Assembly (NCBI GenBank): GCA_035553375.1
Contig: DATNCY010000378.1
Location: 1 to 64,000, forward strand
DNA: 64,000 nucleotides
Direction: 5' to 3'
Origin: JAJPHU01 sp035553375
GTDB lineage: Bacteria > Planctomycetota > Planctomycetia > Gemmatales > Gemmataceae
Numbering within the stretch: position 1 is the first letter of the stretch; each line of letters starts with the position of its first letter. Below, piece after piece: positions 53,810 through 62,688 of the stretch. Made by a program: the position numbers and the translations under genes. The notes beneath the pieces are model-generated. The model ran no database searches. It had not been told where the DNA came from and saw only the letters and a list, made by a program, of their open reading frames with translations.

Positions 53810-55393
53810 TTAGGACAATTCAAAATGACTCGGCTGGCCATCGCGCTCGATCAAGCGAGCGCCGAGCGCCTCCGCTTCGTGCCGTTTGACGAACTTCCAG
53901 CCATCCGCAACGCGCAAGGCGACACCGTGCCACGGCGTCAGCCAAGCATCATCCGCCGCGCCCAGGAGGATGCCGATCTTCTCCGCGTGTGGATGTTGCG
54001 GGTGAATCGACAACCGCAGCGCCGCCGGAAAGCAGTCGGCCAACAACCGGCCCCAGGCGTCACTGCGGCGAATGACTTCATAAGCATGTTCGTGACACTC
54101 TCTTCGCAGTTGCGTCCGGCTAAGTCCTGGCCGCACGTCCGTCTGTTCGTCGAACAGAAAGCGATGAATGCCATTGAACAGTGCGCGGGCATGATCGAAG
54201 CGGCGAGTGCGTTCCTCGATTTCCGCGCGAGGGCGAGCATAGTCGGCCACCAACTGCCGCCGCATCTCCGTATAATCGCTGCCCTCATACAACTCGGACA
54301 GGCCGAAGGCATCCAGGGACACGAGGCTCAGACGTGTAAGGAGGGCGCGCACCTCATCGCCGTAGCGCGTCACGTCGTCGTCGGCAACGCCGACCAGATC
54401 GCTGAAAACATGGCCATCGGAACAAAGGGTCACGCGCAGGCCCGGAGCGTAGACGGCTCGCACTTCATCGCAGACCGCTTGCAGATAAAGGAGAGCCAAC
54501 TCCTCGGCCTTGTCCGGCAGGGGGCCGAGCGTCTTACGACGACTTGGCGATTTCGCTGGAAAGGCCGGCAAAAGGGCGTGGACGGGCCGGCCGGCGCGGA
54601 GGAAGTGTTTCACTCTCGGCAAATGCAGCGCCAGGCATGATGGGCAAGGATCGGCGGCGCACGCCGTCGCGCCAGGCAGCAGGCGGCGATGACGGAACAG
54701 CAACCGCAGAATCGTTGTCGCCCGTGCCTCGATGTTGGCCTCATCGGGCGCTTCCAGCAGTGGACGAAAGATGCTGTCAAACCGGCCGGCGAGGAGGGGG
54801 CCAGCGAGGGCAAGCAAGTCGCGGAAGAGATCGAGGGCGGCGTGAACAGCCGGCGAGCCAGGCAAACGATCCTGCGACCACAGCAGCATCAGCGCGAGGT
54901 GCGTGCCGTACAGGGCACGAACCAGCGTGTCGGCATCGGTGGCTGGTCGGTCGGCGGCATCGTGGACGACCGCAGCGAAAACACCCCGCACGCGATGACG
55001 AACAATCTCCGTGCGTGGGTTGAACACTCCCAACTCGTGACGCGGATCGAGCAGGGTGGCGCTGAGGGCGGCGAAGGCGGCGCGGTAGGGCACGGCCAAA
55101 TCCATCTTTACTCGCATAACGGCGTGGAACCGCTCGGCGACGCCGCTCGCCGGCAATTCCAGTACCCGCGCTTCCAACTCGGACGCCAGGCGATCGTACA
55201 AGGCCAGGACAAGTTCCTCGTCCGTGGCGAAGAAGACCTGCGCGCGTTCGACGCTACAGCCTGCGGCATCCGCAGCTCGGTTGAGCAGTCCGGCAGTCAA
55301 CCCCTCGCGGGCAAGCAGTCCGACCGCCGCCGACAACACACGCGGCCGCGTTCGCCGCTCGATCGGATGCGCGGAAGAAAGCGGATTCGACAT
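53810..55393 (-). CDS. TetR regulator-isocyanide synthase (PvcA/DIT1) fusion
   Basis: 527 residues in two parts. Residues about 14-215 form a TetR-type regulator: RVLSAAVGLLAREG, then GCSVERAQVFFATDEELVLALY for the helix-turn-helix, then a helical ligand domain. Residues about 255-527 are an isocyanide synthase: LPAFPAKSP (275-283), SDGHVFSDLVGV (325-336), LRLSIHPQ and TPWHGVA. These enzymes turn an amino acid amine plus ribulose 5-phosphate into an isonitrile. A Cys cluster (C245, C250, C253) marks the linker. GAGG precedes ATG 55393. Known PvcA proteins are free-standing, so a fused regulator is unusual. Start of a three-gene operon. Confidence 0.88.
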   Translation of the reverse strand: MSNPLSSAHPIERRTRPRVLSAAVGLLAREGLTAGLLNRAADAAGCSVERAQVFFATDEELVLALYDRLASELEARVLELPASGVAERFHAVMRVKMDLAVPYRAAFAALSATLLDPRHELGVFNPRTEIVRHRVRGVFAAVVHDAADRPATDADTLVRALYGTHLALMLLWSQDRLPGSPAVHAALDLFRDLLALAGPLLAGRFDSIFRPLLEAPDEANIEARATTILRLLFRHRRLLPGATACAADPCPSCLALHLPRVKHFLRAGRPVHALLPAFPAKSPSRRKTLGPLPDKAEELALLYLQAVCDEVRAVYAPGLRVTLCSDGHVFSDLVGVADDDVTRYGDEVRALLTRLSLVSLDAFGLSELYEGSDYTEMRRQLVADYARPRAEIEERTRRFDHARALFNGIHRFLFDEQTDVRPGLSRTQLRRECHEHAYEVIRRSDAWGRLLADCFPAALRLSIHPQHPHAEKIGILLGAADDAWLTPWHGVALRVADGWKFVKRHEAEALGARLIERDGQPSHFELS

Positions 55394-55540
55394 GGAACCT
55401 CGCCGGGATGGAAGCCACCGCGACGCGCGGAGCGAGTCGCCCACACTCCTGTTTATCTTCCTTCTACTTGAGCGACAAGCGCGTTGTGTCGGATGGCCGC
55501 GATCCATAAGCTGATACCGTCTTCCGACCGCGAGGATAAT
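55394..55540. promoter_or_regulatory. Divergent promoter region between the isonitrile operon and aroB
   Basis: 147 bases holding both promoters. No clear palindrome for TetR binding was found by eye, which leaves the target of the fused regulator open. Confidence 0.4.
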
Positions 55541-56629
55541 ATGGCCACGATCGTTCATGTTCACCTGGACAACCGCAGTTACGACATCGCTATAACCAGC
55601 GGCGATAGCGCCGGAATCGGTCCTTTCGCGCGTCAGCGCGCGAAGGGATCGCGTGCCTTCGTTGTCACGGATGAACATGTGATCGAACACGCCGATAAGG
55701 TGGCAGAGGCGCTCCGCGATGCTGGCTTCGAGCCGCTGATTGTCGCGCTGCCTTCCGGCGAGACTCAGAAGGCGTTGACCGTTGCGTCGTACCTGTACGA
55801 TCAACTCGCCGAAACGCGAGCGGATCGCCAGACGCTGGTGGTGGCGGTTGGCGGCGGCGTCATTGGCGATCTAGCCGGCTTCGTCGCCTCTACCTGGAAC
55901 CGCGGTCTGCCGTTGCTGATGGTTCCAACGACCCTGCTGGCGATGGTGGATAGCTCCGTCGGTGGCAAAGTCGGCATCAATCATCCGCGCGGCAAAAACC
56001 TCATCGGTGCCTTTCATCAACCCGCCGGCGTGTGGATCGACACGGCTTTCCTGAAAACCTTACCGGATCGTGAATATCGCAGTGGATTGGCCGAGGTGGT
56101 CAAGTACGGCGTCATCCTTGATGCCGAGTTCTTCGCCTACCTGGAGCAGCACGCGGCGGCGATCCTGGCGCGCGATGCCGAGTGCATCGGTCATGTCGTC
56201 GCCCGCAGTTGCCGGCTCAAGGCGGATGTGGTCGAACGCGATGAACGCGAAGAGACGGGCTTGCGGGCGGCGCTGAACTACGGCCACACGTTCGCGCACG
56301 CCTTTGAGACGGTGGGCGGCTACGGTTCTTGGCTGCATGGGGAAGCGGTGTCGGCCGGTATGATCTGCGCCAGCCGGCTCGCCGAGCGTCGCGGTCTGAT
56401 CGATGCGGATGTCACCGAGCGCCAGCGCCGCCTCTTGCAGACGTTTGGTTTGCCGATCGCGCCGCAACGCTGGCCGGTAGAGGAACTGTTGGCGGTGATG
56501 CGTAGCGACAAGAAGGCCGTCGCCGGTCGGTTGCGTTTCGTGCTACCAAAGCGGATGGGTGAGGTGGACCTCTTCGACGATGTTCCGGAGAATGATGTGC
56601 GCGCGGTGCTGAAAGACGCAGTCAATTGA
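55541..56629 (+). CDS. aroB: 3-dehydroquinate synthase
   Basis: 362 residues. Converts DAHP to 3-dehydroquinate in the shikimate pathway, using NAD+ and a divalent metal. VVAVGGGVIGDLAGFVAS is the NAD loop, PTTLLAMVDSSVGGKVGIN and NLIGAFHQP the active-site lines, and LNYGHTFAHAFE with the later HGEAV supply the metal histidines. GAGGA precedes ATG 55541. Divergent from the isonitrile operon, whose substrate is likely an aromatic amino acid; a functional link is possible but unproven. Confidence 0.96.
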   Translation: MATIVHVHLDNRSYDIAITSGDSAGIGPFARQRAKGSRAFVVTDEHVIEHADKVAEALRDAGFEPLIVALPSGETQKALTVASYLYDQLAETRADRQTLVVAVGGGVIGDLAGFVASTWNRGLPLLMVPTTLLAMVDSSVGGKVGINHPRGKNLIGAFHQPAGVWIDTAFLKTLPDREYRSGLAEVVKYGVILDAEFFAYLEQHAAAILARDAECIGHVVARSCRLKADVVERDEREETGLRAALNYGHTFAHAFETVGGYGSWLHGEAVSAGMICASRLAERRGLIDADVTERQRRLLQTFGLPIAPQRWPVEELLAVMRSDKKAVAGRLRFVLPKRMGEVDLFDDVPENDVRAVLKDAVN

Positions 56630-56654
56630 GGGAGCTTTTTTGTTTTATCCGCCC

Positions 56655-57089
56655 TCAATACATCTCATAAATGTGTTCGCCGCCGTGAGCCGGATTGCCG
56701 ATGAGACAACGATTGCGCAGATCCACGACGAAGTCGAGGTGTTCCAACGGCAATTGGCCAATCAGAACGGGCACGTCGTCGGGTGCTTCGAGGACATCCA
56801 TTGTGCAGCTTCGTCCTTGGATCGTGAGGCGCACGGCGTCGTACATGTCGGCCTCGGTTTTCCCCCCGAAGTTGGTAATGCGTTTGGTAGCCGTGCGGGT
56901 TAGTCCAAGCTGCTGAATGAGCCGCGTTGGCATTGTCAACAAGGTTGCGCCTGTATCCACGAGGGCGTCGGAGACCGTGATTCGCCTCGCTTCATTCGGC
57001 TGAATCAAACCTTTTTCGATGCCCCACAAATCCTTGATATTTTCGATCGTCGCTTCCGTGAGTACACGCCCCATAACAGTTGACTCCAT
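56655..57089 (-). CDS. Retropepsin-like aspartyl protease (clan AA)
   Basis: 144 residues. The catalytic D45-T-G-A in DALVDTGATLLTMP and a later hydrophobic-Gly motif (VPVLIGQLPLE) match single-domain clan AA proteases, active as dimers. No signal peptide. Substrate unknown. ATG 57089 has GGAGT upstream; ATG 57074 is an alternative. Convergent with aroB. Confidence 0.85.
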   Translation of the reverse strand: MESTVMGRVLTEATIENIKDLWGIEKGLIQPNEARRITVSDALVDTGATLLTMPTRLIQQLGLTRTATKRITNFGGKTEADMYDAVRLTIQGRSCTMDVLEAPDDVPVLIGQLPLEHLDFVVDLRNRCLIGNPAHGGEHIYEMY

Positions 57090-57247
57090 GACAGTGACTC
57101 CAGTTGTTCGCGGCCGTGAGAGAGTACCATTCCGCCCATTATACCCGTCTCTCTCATAGACCGTCCAGCGTTGCCATTTGCATCTTGCCGACTTGCCGGA
57201 TAGTTTATGCCTGCAAGTTTCCATTCCGTTGACTGTGAGAGAATCGC

Positions 57248-58381
57248 ATGGCCGCCACGGTCTCCATCGAAGTCCGCGATTTGCTGACCCTATCTTTGGT
57301 GCCGGGCATCGGGCCGCGCTTGACCGCCACCCTCCTGGAGCGTTTCGGCTCCGCCGCCGCCGCCCTGCGCGCCAGCATCGGCGAATTGTCGGCGCTACCC
57401 TATATCACTCCTCGCCTTGCCGAGAGCATCCGGCAAGCACCGGCGCGCTCCGACACGACGACGGAACTGGAACGCATGGAACGCCACGGCGTCCGCCTGA
57501 TCGCGCTGGGCACGCCGGACTATCCGCCGTCGTTGGCGAACATTCCTGATCCGCCTTATCTGTTGTACCTACGCGGCACATTGACGACGGCCGACGCCAA
57601 CGCGGTCGCTCTCGTCGGCTCACGCCATTGCACCGACTACGGCCGGCGTGTCGCCGCACGGCTGGCGTCTGGGTTAGTCCGCGCCGGCGTCACCGTTGTC
57701 AGCGGACTGGCGCGCGGCATCGACGGGGCAGCACATCGAGCGGCGCTGCAAGCGGGTGGTCGCACGCTGGCTGTGTTGGCCGGCGGCCTCTCACGCATCT
57801 ATCCGCCCGAACACGCCGACCTTGGCCGCGAGATCGAAACCTCCGGCGCGGTGCTGACCGAAACGAACATGGATCAAGAACCGCTGCCCGGTCTGTTTCC
57901 CGTGCGCAATCGCATCATCAGCGGGTTATCGAAAATCATCGTGCTGGTTGAGGCGGCGCAGAAGAGCGGCGCACTCATCACGGCCAGCCACGCCGCCGAC
58001 CAAGGCCGCACCGTCATGGCCGTGCCCGGCCCGGTCGAAGCGGCGTCCAGCGGCGGTTGTCACGAGTTGATCCGCAAGGGGGCCGTGCTATGCCGCGGCG
58101 TCGAAGACATCCTCGAAGAACTGCATGGCGTCTCGGCGATGGTCGTGGCCGAGAGGAAGGCCGCGTCGGCTCTCGCCGCGCCGCCGACGCCATCGGGACC
58201 GCCGCCCGGATTAGATGATACCCAACGGCGCATCTGGGATGCGCTGACCGAAGCGTGTCACCTGGATCATCTGGTGCAGCGTCTGGCGCTGGCGGTGCCG
58301 CAGGTCAGCGGAGCGCTGATGATGATGGAGATGAAGAAGGTGGTGCGCCGACTGCCGGGCAACCGCTACGAACGATGTTAA
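57248..58381 (+). CDS. dprA: DNA-processing protein DprA/Smf
   Basis: 377 residues. A SAM/HhH-like N-terminus (VPGIGPRLTATLLERFG) precedes the Rossmann core: ALVGSRHCTDYG, VVSGLARGIDGAAHRAAL, FPVRNRIISGLS and SGALITASHAADQGR. A C-terminal winged helix (about 315-377) is of the DML1 type. DprA loads RecA on incoming single-stranded DNA during natural transformation, so DNA uptake is plausible, and that fits the repeat-rich genome. Confidence 0.95.
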   Translation: MAATVSIEVRDLLTLSLVPGIGPRLTATLLERFGSAAAALRASIGELSALPYITPRLAESIRQAPARSDTTTELERMERHGVRLIALGTPDYPPSLANIPDPPYLLYLRGTLTTADANAVALVGSRHCTDYGRRVAARLASGLVRAGVTVVSGLARGIDGAAHRAALQAGGRTLAVLAGGLSRIYPPEHADLGREIETSGAVLTETNMDQEPLPGLFPVRNRIISGLSKIIVLVEAAQKSGALITASHAADQGRTVMAVPGPVEAASSGGCHELIRKGAVLCRGVEDILEELHGVSAMVVAERKAASALAAPPTPSGPPPGLDDTQRRIWDALTEACHLDHLVQRLALAVPQVSGALMMMEMKKVVRRLPGNRYERC

Positions 58382-58429
58382 ACGCGAGTAGTATGCAACA
58401 TTTCTCTGCAAGTAGAAGTGAATACAGGA

Positions 58430-58478
58430 ATTAAGTAGAGCGTCACCATTTTTCATTAAGTAGAGCGTCACCATTTTT
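58430..58478. repeat. Direct repeat, two 24-bp units ATTAAGTAGAGCGTCACCAT
   Basis: Two identical 24-mers (58430-58453, 58455-58478) separated by one base, followed by degenerate CACCATTTTT units to 58500. A/T-rich compared with its surroundings. May be the remnant end of a mobile element or a protein-binding array. Confidence 0.8.
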
Positions 58479-58643
58479 TACATTTTTCACCATTTTTCAG
58501 ATTTGAACCAGGCTTTTTCTGGGAGCGTCAATCGGCGAGATCGGTGCCACGGGCGACTTGTCGTGCCTCGGAGCGTATACTAGCCTTGTGCCATTGGAGC
58601 AAACCGTTGCCTCGAATCGCTCACCCCAACGGAAGGTCAATCC

Positions 58644-60236
58644 ATGACCGACCACCCGTTCACGCCCGGACAGATGCCCGCGCCCGCAACGAAGCTGGAG
58701 ACTCCACGCACCCGGCGCGCCTGGCTCGCACGCACGCACCAGGCGCTGCTCGCTCCCGTCCACACGCTTATCGAGTTGGCCGGCATGATGCTCGCCGACG
58801 CCCGCGAGCGCGGCCAGGAAGAATTTCGCGACGACCTCGAAAAAATCCACACGGCCGGCCGGGCCTTGCTGGCACGCTTTCACGATCTGCTGCATCCGAC
58901 CGGCGAGGCGACCGTCGAACTGGATACGCTGCGGCTACTACGCCACGAACTGCGCACGCCGCTGACGCACATTATCGGCTACTGTGAATTGTGGCTGGAG
59001 GATGCTGAAGCGTTCTTTCTCGATAGCTTTCTCGCCGACCTCCGCGAAGTACACGGTCTGGGCAAACAGACGCTCGCCCGCCTCGATGAAATCGTCCGAC
59101 TGGTCGAACACGCCGGCGAGACAGACCTGAATCGCGCTCCGGAACCGGTGGCCGCGCCACCCCGACCGCAACCGCCCCGCGCGGTGAGACGCGGTGAGAC
59201 AGGAGCCGTACTCGTCGTGGACGACGATGCCAACAATCGCGATCTGTTGAGCCGCTTTCTCCGCCGTGAGGGGCACTTCGTTTCTTGCGCCGCCGACGCT
59301 CGGCAAGCCATGACCATGATCGCCTCACACCTGTTCGATCTGATCCTACTTGACATCCTCATGCCGGACAGCAATGGCGTGCAAACGCTGGCGATGCTCA
59401 AGGCCGACGAGCGCTACCGGCATCTGCCGGTCATCATGATCTCGGCCTACGACGAGATGGATATTGCCGTGCGCTGCATCGAGATGGGTGCCGAGGATTA
59501 TTTGCCCAAGCCGTTCAACCCCGTGCTATTGAAAGCCCGCGTCAGTGCCGGCCTGGAAAAAAAACGGTTGCGCGATCGCGAAGTGCTATTCGTGCAACAG
59601 ATTCAGCAGGAAAAGAAACGATCTGACGAACTGCTGCACGTCATCTTCCCTGACGAGATTGTCCGCGAATTAAAAACGACCAGCATTGTTCGGCCGCGGC
59701 GCTTCGATAATGTGGCCGTGCTTTTTTGCGACATCGCCGATTTCACGCCATTCTGCGATGGCCATGAGCCGGAAGAGGTCGTGTGGCACTTGCAGGAGTT
59801 GATCGAAATCTGGGAACGCATCGCGGCGCGGCATCACGTCGAGAAGATCAAGACGATCGGCGATGCCTTCATGGCGGCGGCTGGATTGCTGGAACGGCCA
59901 GCCGACCATCCGGTGCTGCACTGTGTGCGTTGTGGTTTGGAGATGATTGCGGCGACACGGTCGTTGCCGCTGCCGTGGGCCGTGCGCGTCGGCATTCACT
60001 TCGGGTCGGTGGTGGCCGGAGTGATCGGCTGCCGTCATTACCTGTTCGATCTGTGGGGCGACACGGTGAACACGGCCGCGCGAATGGAAAGTCACGGCAT
60101 CCCCGGCTCGGTGACGCTGAGCGAACCGGCCTGGCAGCAAGTCGCCGCCCATTGTCACGGCGAACCGCTTGGCCGCATCGACATCAAGGGCAAAGGACCG
60201 ATGGAAATGATCCGCGTCGATCGCTTGCGGATGTGA
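58644..60236 (+). CDS. Adenylate/guanylate cyclase with HisKA-like and receiver domains
   Basis: 530 residues. The N-terminus has two helical segments; the second carries an H-box LLRHELRTPLTHIIGY (near residue 98), but there is no HATPase. A receiver (about 188-305) has VVDDDANNRD and LLDILMPDSNG. A class III cyclase domain (about 345-525) has both metal aspartates, VLFCDIADFT and IKTIGDAF, and LWGDTVNTAARM. A phospho-histidine donor in trans could therefore phosphorylate H and D and control cAMP or cGMP synthesis. GGAAGG precedes the ATG. Soluble. Confidence 0.92.
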   Translation: MTDHPFTPGQMPAPATKLETPRTRRAWLARTHQALLAPVHTLIELAGMMLADARERGQEEFRDDLEKIHTAGRALLARFHDLLHPTGEATVELDTLRLLRHELRTPLTHIIGYCELWLEDAEAFFLDSFLADLREVHGLGKQTLARLDEIVRLVEHAGETDLNRAPEPVAAPPRPQPPRAVRRGETGAVLVVDDDANNRDLLSRFLRREGHFVSCAADARQAMTMIASHLFDLILLDILMPDSNGVQTLAMLKADERYRHLPVIMISAYDEMDIAVRCIEMGAEDYLPKPFNPVLLKARVSAGLEKKRLRDREVLFVQQIQQEKKRSDELLHVIFPDEIVRELKTTSIVRPRRFDNVAVLFCDIADFTPFCDGHEPEEVVWHLQELIEIWERIAARHHVEKIKTIGDAFMAAAGLLERPADHPVLHCVRCGLEMIAATRSLPLPWAVRVGIHFGSVVAGVIGCRHYLFDLWGDTVNTAARMESHGIPGSVTLSEPAWQQVAAHCHGEPLGRIDIKGKGPMEMIRVDRLRM

Positions 60237-60245
60237 GCGTTTCAG

Positions 60246-60310
60246 TCAACTAGCCCAGAGCGCCAGCGATGGGTTGCGACAACCCATCGCTGGCGTTTCG
60301 GGCTAGTTGA
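60246..60310. repeat. Palindrome, AGCCCAGAGCGCCAGCGATG family, copy 9
   Basis: 31-base arms with three mismatches around three bases, between the convergent cyclase and thioredoxin-like genes. Confidence 0.85.
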
Positions 60311-60334
60311 TTGAGACAACAATCGCCGCTGGGC

Positions 60335-60895
60335 TTATTTCTCGGGCAGGATCTTGGTGACGTCCTTGGTGATGGCGTCGAGATCCTTGTCCTTCAGTTC
60401 GCCCTTCTTGAAGGCGTAGTTGGCCTTGACGGTGCGGTCGGTATAGAGGACGACGGTGATGTCGGCGTCCTTGGAGACGTGGTAACCCTTGGGGCCGGCC
60501 GGGTTGTCGATGCTGAGGATGACTTTCTTCAGCTTGGCGCTGTCCGCGACCGACTTCAGTTCCTTGTCCAGTCCTTCCTTATCGCTGAGGAAGACGACGA
60601 AGCTGCCCATTTTGCAATCGCTGTGCTTGGCGGTGCAGGCGTCCAGCTTCTTGATGAGCTTGGTCACTTCCGGCGTGACTTCCCGCGCGAAGACCATGGC
60701 CACGGGATTGCTGCCGTTCGAGCAGAACAGGCAATTCTTTTCACCTGCCCGTTCGCCATTGATGTTCAGCGGATGGAACGGGCCAGGAACTTTCTGGTTC
60801 ACCTGGGGGCCTGACTTCAGCGCTCCAGCGGCGAACACCGCGCCGGCCAACAAGGTGCAGCTAAGGCTCAATCCAACGATCCGGTGCATCTTCAT
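60335..60895 (-). CDS. Exported thioredoxin-fold protein of unknown function
   Basis: 186 residues with a signal peptide (about 1-23). C-L-F-C in KNCLFCSNGSNPVAMVFA lies where thioredoxin folds keep their active site, followed by helix REVTPEVTKLIKKLDA and strands GSFVVFLS, KVILSI and ITVVLY. The spacing is looser than in true thioredoxins, so disulfide activity is not assured. Third gene of a minus-strand cluster of secreted proteins. Confidence 0.75.
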   Translation of the reverse strand: MKMHRIVGLSLSCTLLAGAVFAAGALKSGPQVNQKVPGPFHPLNINGERAGEKNCLFCSNGSNPVAMVFAREVTPEVTKLIKKLDACTAKHSDCKMGSFVVFLSDKEGLDKELKSVADSAKLKKVILSIDNPAGPKGYHVSKDADITVVLYTDRTVKANYAFKKGELKDKDLDAITKDVTKILPEK

Positions 60896-60970
60896 ACGTT
60901 ACCTTCTCCTGTGGGCGATAACCAAACGAATAAGGTTTGTGAGGCTGGAAAGCCCCACACCCAAACAAAT

Positions 60971-60998
60971 CGATCCCGGCGTCTAGACGCCGGGATCG
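60971..60998. terminator. Perfect 28-bp palindrome
   Basis: CGATCCCGGCGTCT and its exact reverse complement with no loop, 20 bases after the stop of the 61018-62109 gene. It could cut or slow transcription into the downstream gene. Confidence 0.6.
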
Positions 60999-61017
60999 GG
61001 CGAGCTATTCAATTTCC

Positions 61018-62109
61018 TTATTTCGCGGCGCTTTTTTCGAGCTGTTTGAAGTAGGCTTCGATGGCATCGCGGTACTTGGCGGGCATGCCGCGCGTCAGAT
61101 CGGTCATGGCCTTGGCGCGTTCACGCTCAGGCAGTTTGCCCCATACGTCCGCGTACTCCTTGAACTTCTTCATGTCGATCTCGCCCTTACCGGGAGGAGC
61201 GCTCGGCAAAACGCTGTCGCTGGCAGGATTGGAAGATTTGTTGCCGCTGGGCAGACCAGGCGAACCGCCGCCGCTGGGACAAGCGCCGCCGTTACCCTGG
61301 CCGGAGCCTTTCATCTTGTTTTCGATCTCTTTGATTTTCTCATCGAGTTTGACGAGAACCTCGCGCTGCATGGCGCGGGTCTTGGGTCCGCCGCGTGTCA
61401 GGTCGAGGCGATCCTTGATGACGCCCATCTTACGAGCGATCCAATCGAGATCCTTATCCTGCCACGTCACCATGTCGTAGTGCATTAGCACGCCGACCAT
61501 GCGATAGCGCGCCGGCGCATCGACCACATCCAAGAGCAGCCGATCGATCGAATCGTCGGCCTCGTTCTTCATCATCAGGGCATGCTCGGTCACAGCCCGA
61601 TGGAAGAAGTAAGCGGCCGGCTCAACCACATCTTCACCTTGAACGCTCTTGAATGCCTCCAATGCTTCGTCGAAGACCTTGCGGCTGGTGAGCGCCTTGG
61701 CGTAGGCCAAACCCAGATTGGCGCGGAAGAAGACCGGCAGTTTCTGATCCTTGACGAGGTTGGGCACACTCGTCGGCGCCGGCGTCTCGGGATCGCGCGC
61801 TTCTTTCAGAAGCTGGGCCACGGCAGGATTGCCCAGCGCGAAGGTATCGACCACCTTATCGAGCAAGGGTCGATCACTCGCCCACACTGCGTCAAATGCT
61901 TTCTGAGTTGCCGCGTCGGTTTTTTGGGTGTCCTTCAACCAGGCTTGAGCCTGAGTGCGGACGGCATCCGCAGCCGGCGTGCGCAGCGCGCCAAAGGAGG
62001 GCAGATCCTTCACGGGTTTTCTGGCCGCGTCGTCGGCCAGCAGCGGCGCACTTCCCAGGAGAACCAGCGAGAGCGAACAAAGGGACGCTCGGACCTTCCA
62101 GCGGAACAT
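61018..62109 (-). CDS. Secreted helical protein of unknown function
   Basis: 363 residues with a signal peptide (about 1-25). The middle is helical and TPR-like (FFRANLGLAYAKALTSRKVFD). A Gly/Ser/Pro linker (near 270-300) is followed by a terminal module KLPERERAKAMTDLTRGMP and YRDAIEAYFKQL, which I associate with planctomycete secreted proteins of unknown function. It lies between two thioredoxin-like genes, perhaps a periplasmic assembly factor. Confidence 0.6.
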   Translation of the reverse strand: MFRWKVRASLCSLSLVLLGSAPLLADDAARKPVKDLPSFGALRTPAADAVRTQAQAWLKDTQKTDAATQKAFDAVWASDRPLLDKVVDTFALGNPAVAQLLKEARDPETPAPTSVPNLVKDQKLPVFFRANLGLAYAKALTSRKVFDEALEAFKSVQGEDVVEPAAYFFHRAVTEHALMMKNEADDSIDRLLLDVVDAPARYRMVGVLMHYDMVTWQDKDLDWIARKMGVIKDRLDLTRGGPKTRAMQREVLVKLDEKIKEIENKMKGSGQGNGGACPSGGGSPGLPSGNKSSNPASDSVLPSAPPGKGEIDMKKFKEYADVWGKLPERERAKAMTDLTRGMPAKYRDAIEAYFKQLEKSAAK

Positions 62110-62142
62110 AGATGTTCTCCGATCGTTGCGGATGTCGCGCTG

Positions 62143-62688
62143 TCACGATGATTGCGCGAGGAGTTTCTGAATCAGTGTCTTTACGTCTTCATAGGACCAG
62201 GGCTTGTCCTCGTTTTCGCTATCGAACTTACCGGCACGTTTGCCCTGGCGATCGAACACAAACACGGCCGGCGGTCCCGTAATCTTCCACCGTTCCTGCC
62301 AGACAGTCGCCTTCTCGTCGAGCCAGAAGTTGGAAAAGGCCGCGTTCGCCTTCTTCAGAAACTTCAAGGCGGCATCCTTCCGTTCCGGCTGATCCAGAGA
62401 AACCGACATGCACACCAATCCCTTGTCCGCGTACTGCCGGTGCAATTCGACGAGATTATGAAACTCCCGCTTGCACGGAATGCAGAAATTCGCCCACACG
62501 TCAATCACGACGACCTTGCCGCGTTGAGCGCGAACCGCGTTGCCAAGGTCGGCGTACTTGACCGCTTTCAACTCGATACTGTTTTCGCCAGCGGGCGCAC
62601 CGGCATCGGCTGGAAGTAAGACGAGCCAGCCCGTGAAAACCATCAGGAGAATCCCCACGATGATACGTGCCATCCCAGGCATACTCAT
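62143..62688 (-). CDS. TlpA-like membrane-anchored thioredoxin
   Basis: 181 residues. An N-terminal signal or anchor helix (about 6-30) precedes a TlpA/ResA-type domain with WANFCIPCKRE, SVSLDQPERKD and cis-proline ITGPPAVFVFD. It reduces disulfides or apocytochrome cysteines outside the cytoplasm, which fits the many exported CxxCH proteins of this genome. Two in-frame ATGs (62688, 62682) are possible; the second has better spacing from GAGG. Confidence 0.9.
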   Translation of the reverse strand: MSMPGMARIIVGILLMVFTGWLVLLPADAGAPAGENSIELKAVKYADLGNAVRAQRGKVVVIDVWANFCIPCKREFHNLVELHRQYADKGLVCMSVSLDQPERKDAALKFLKKANAAFSNFWLDEKATVWQERWKITGPPAVFVFDRQGKRAGKFDSENEDKPWSYEDVKTLIQKLLAQSS

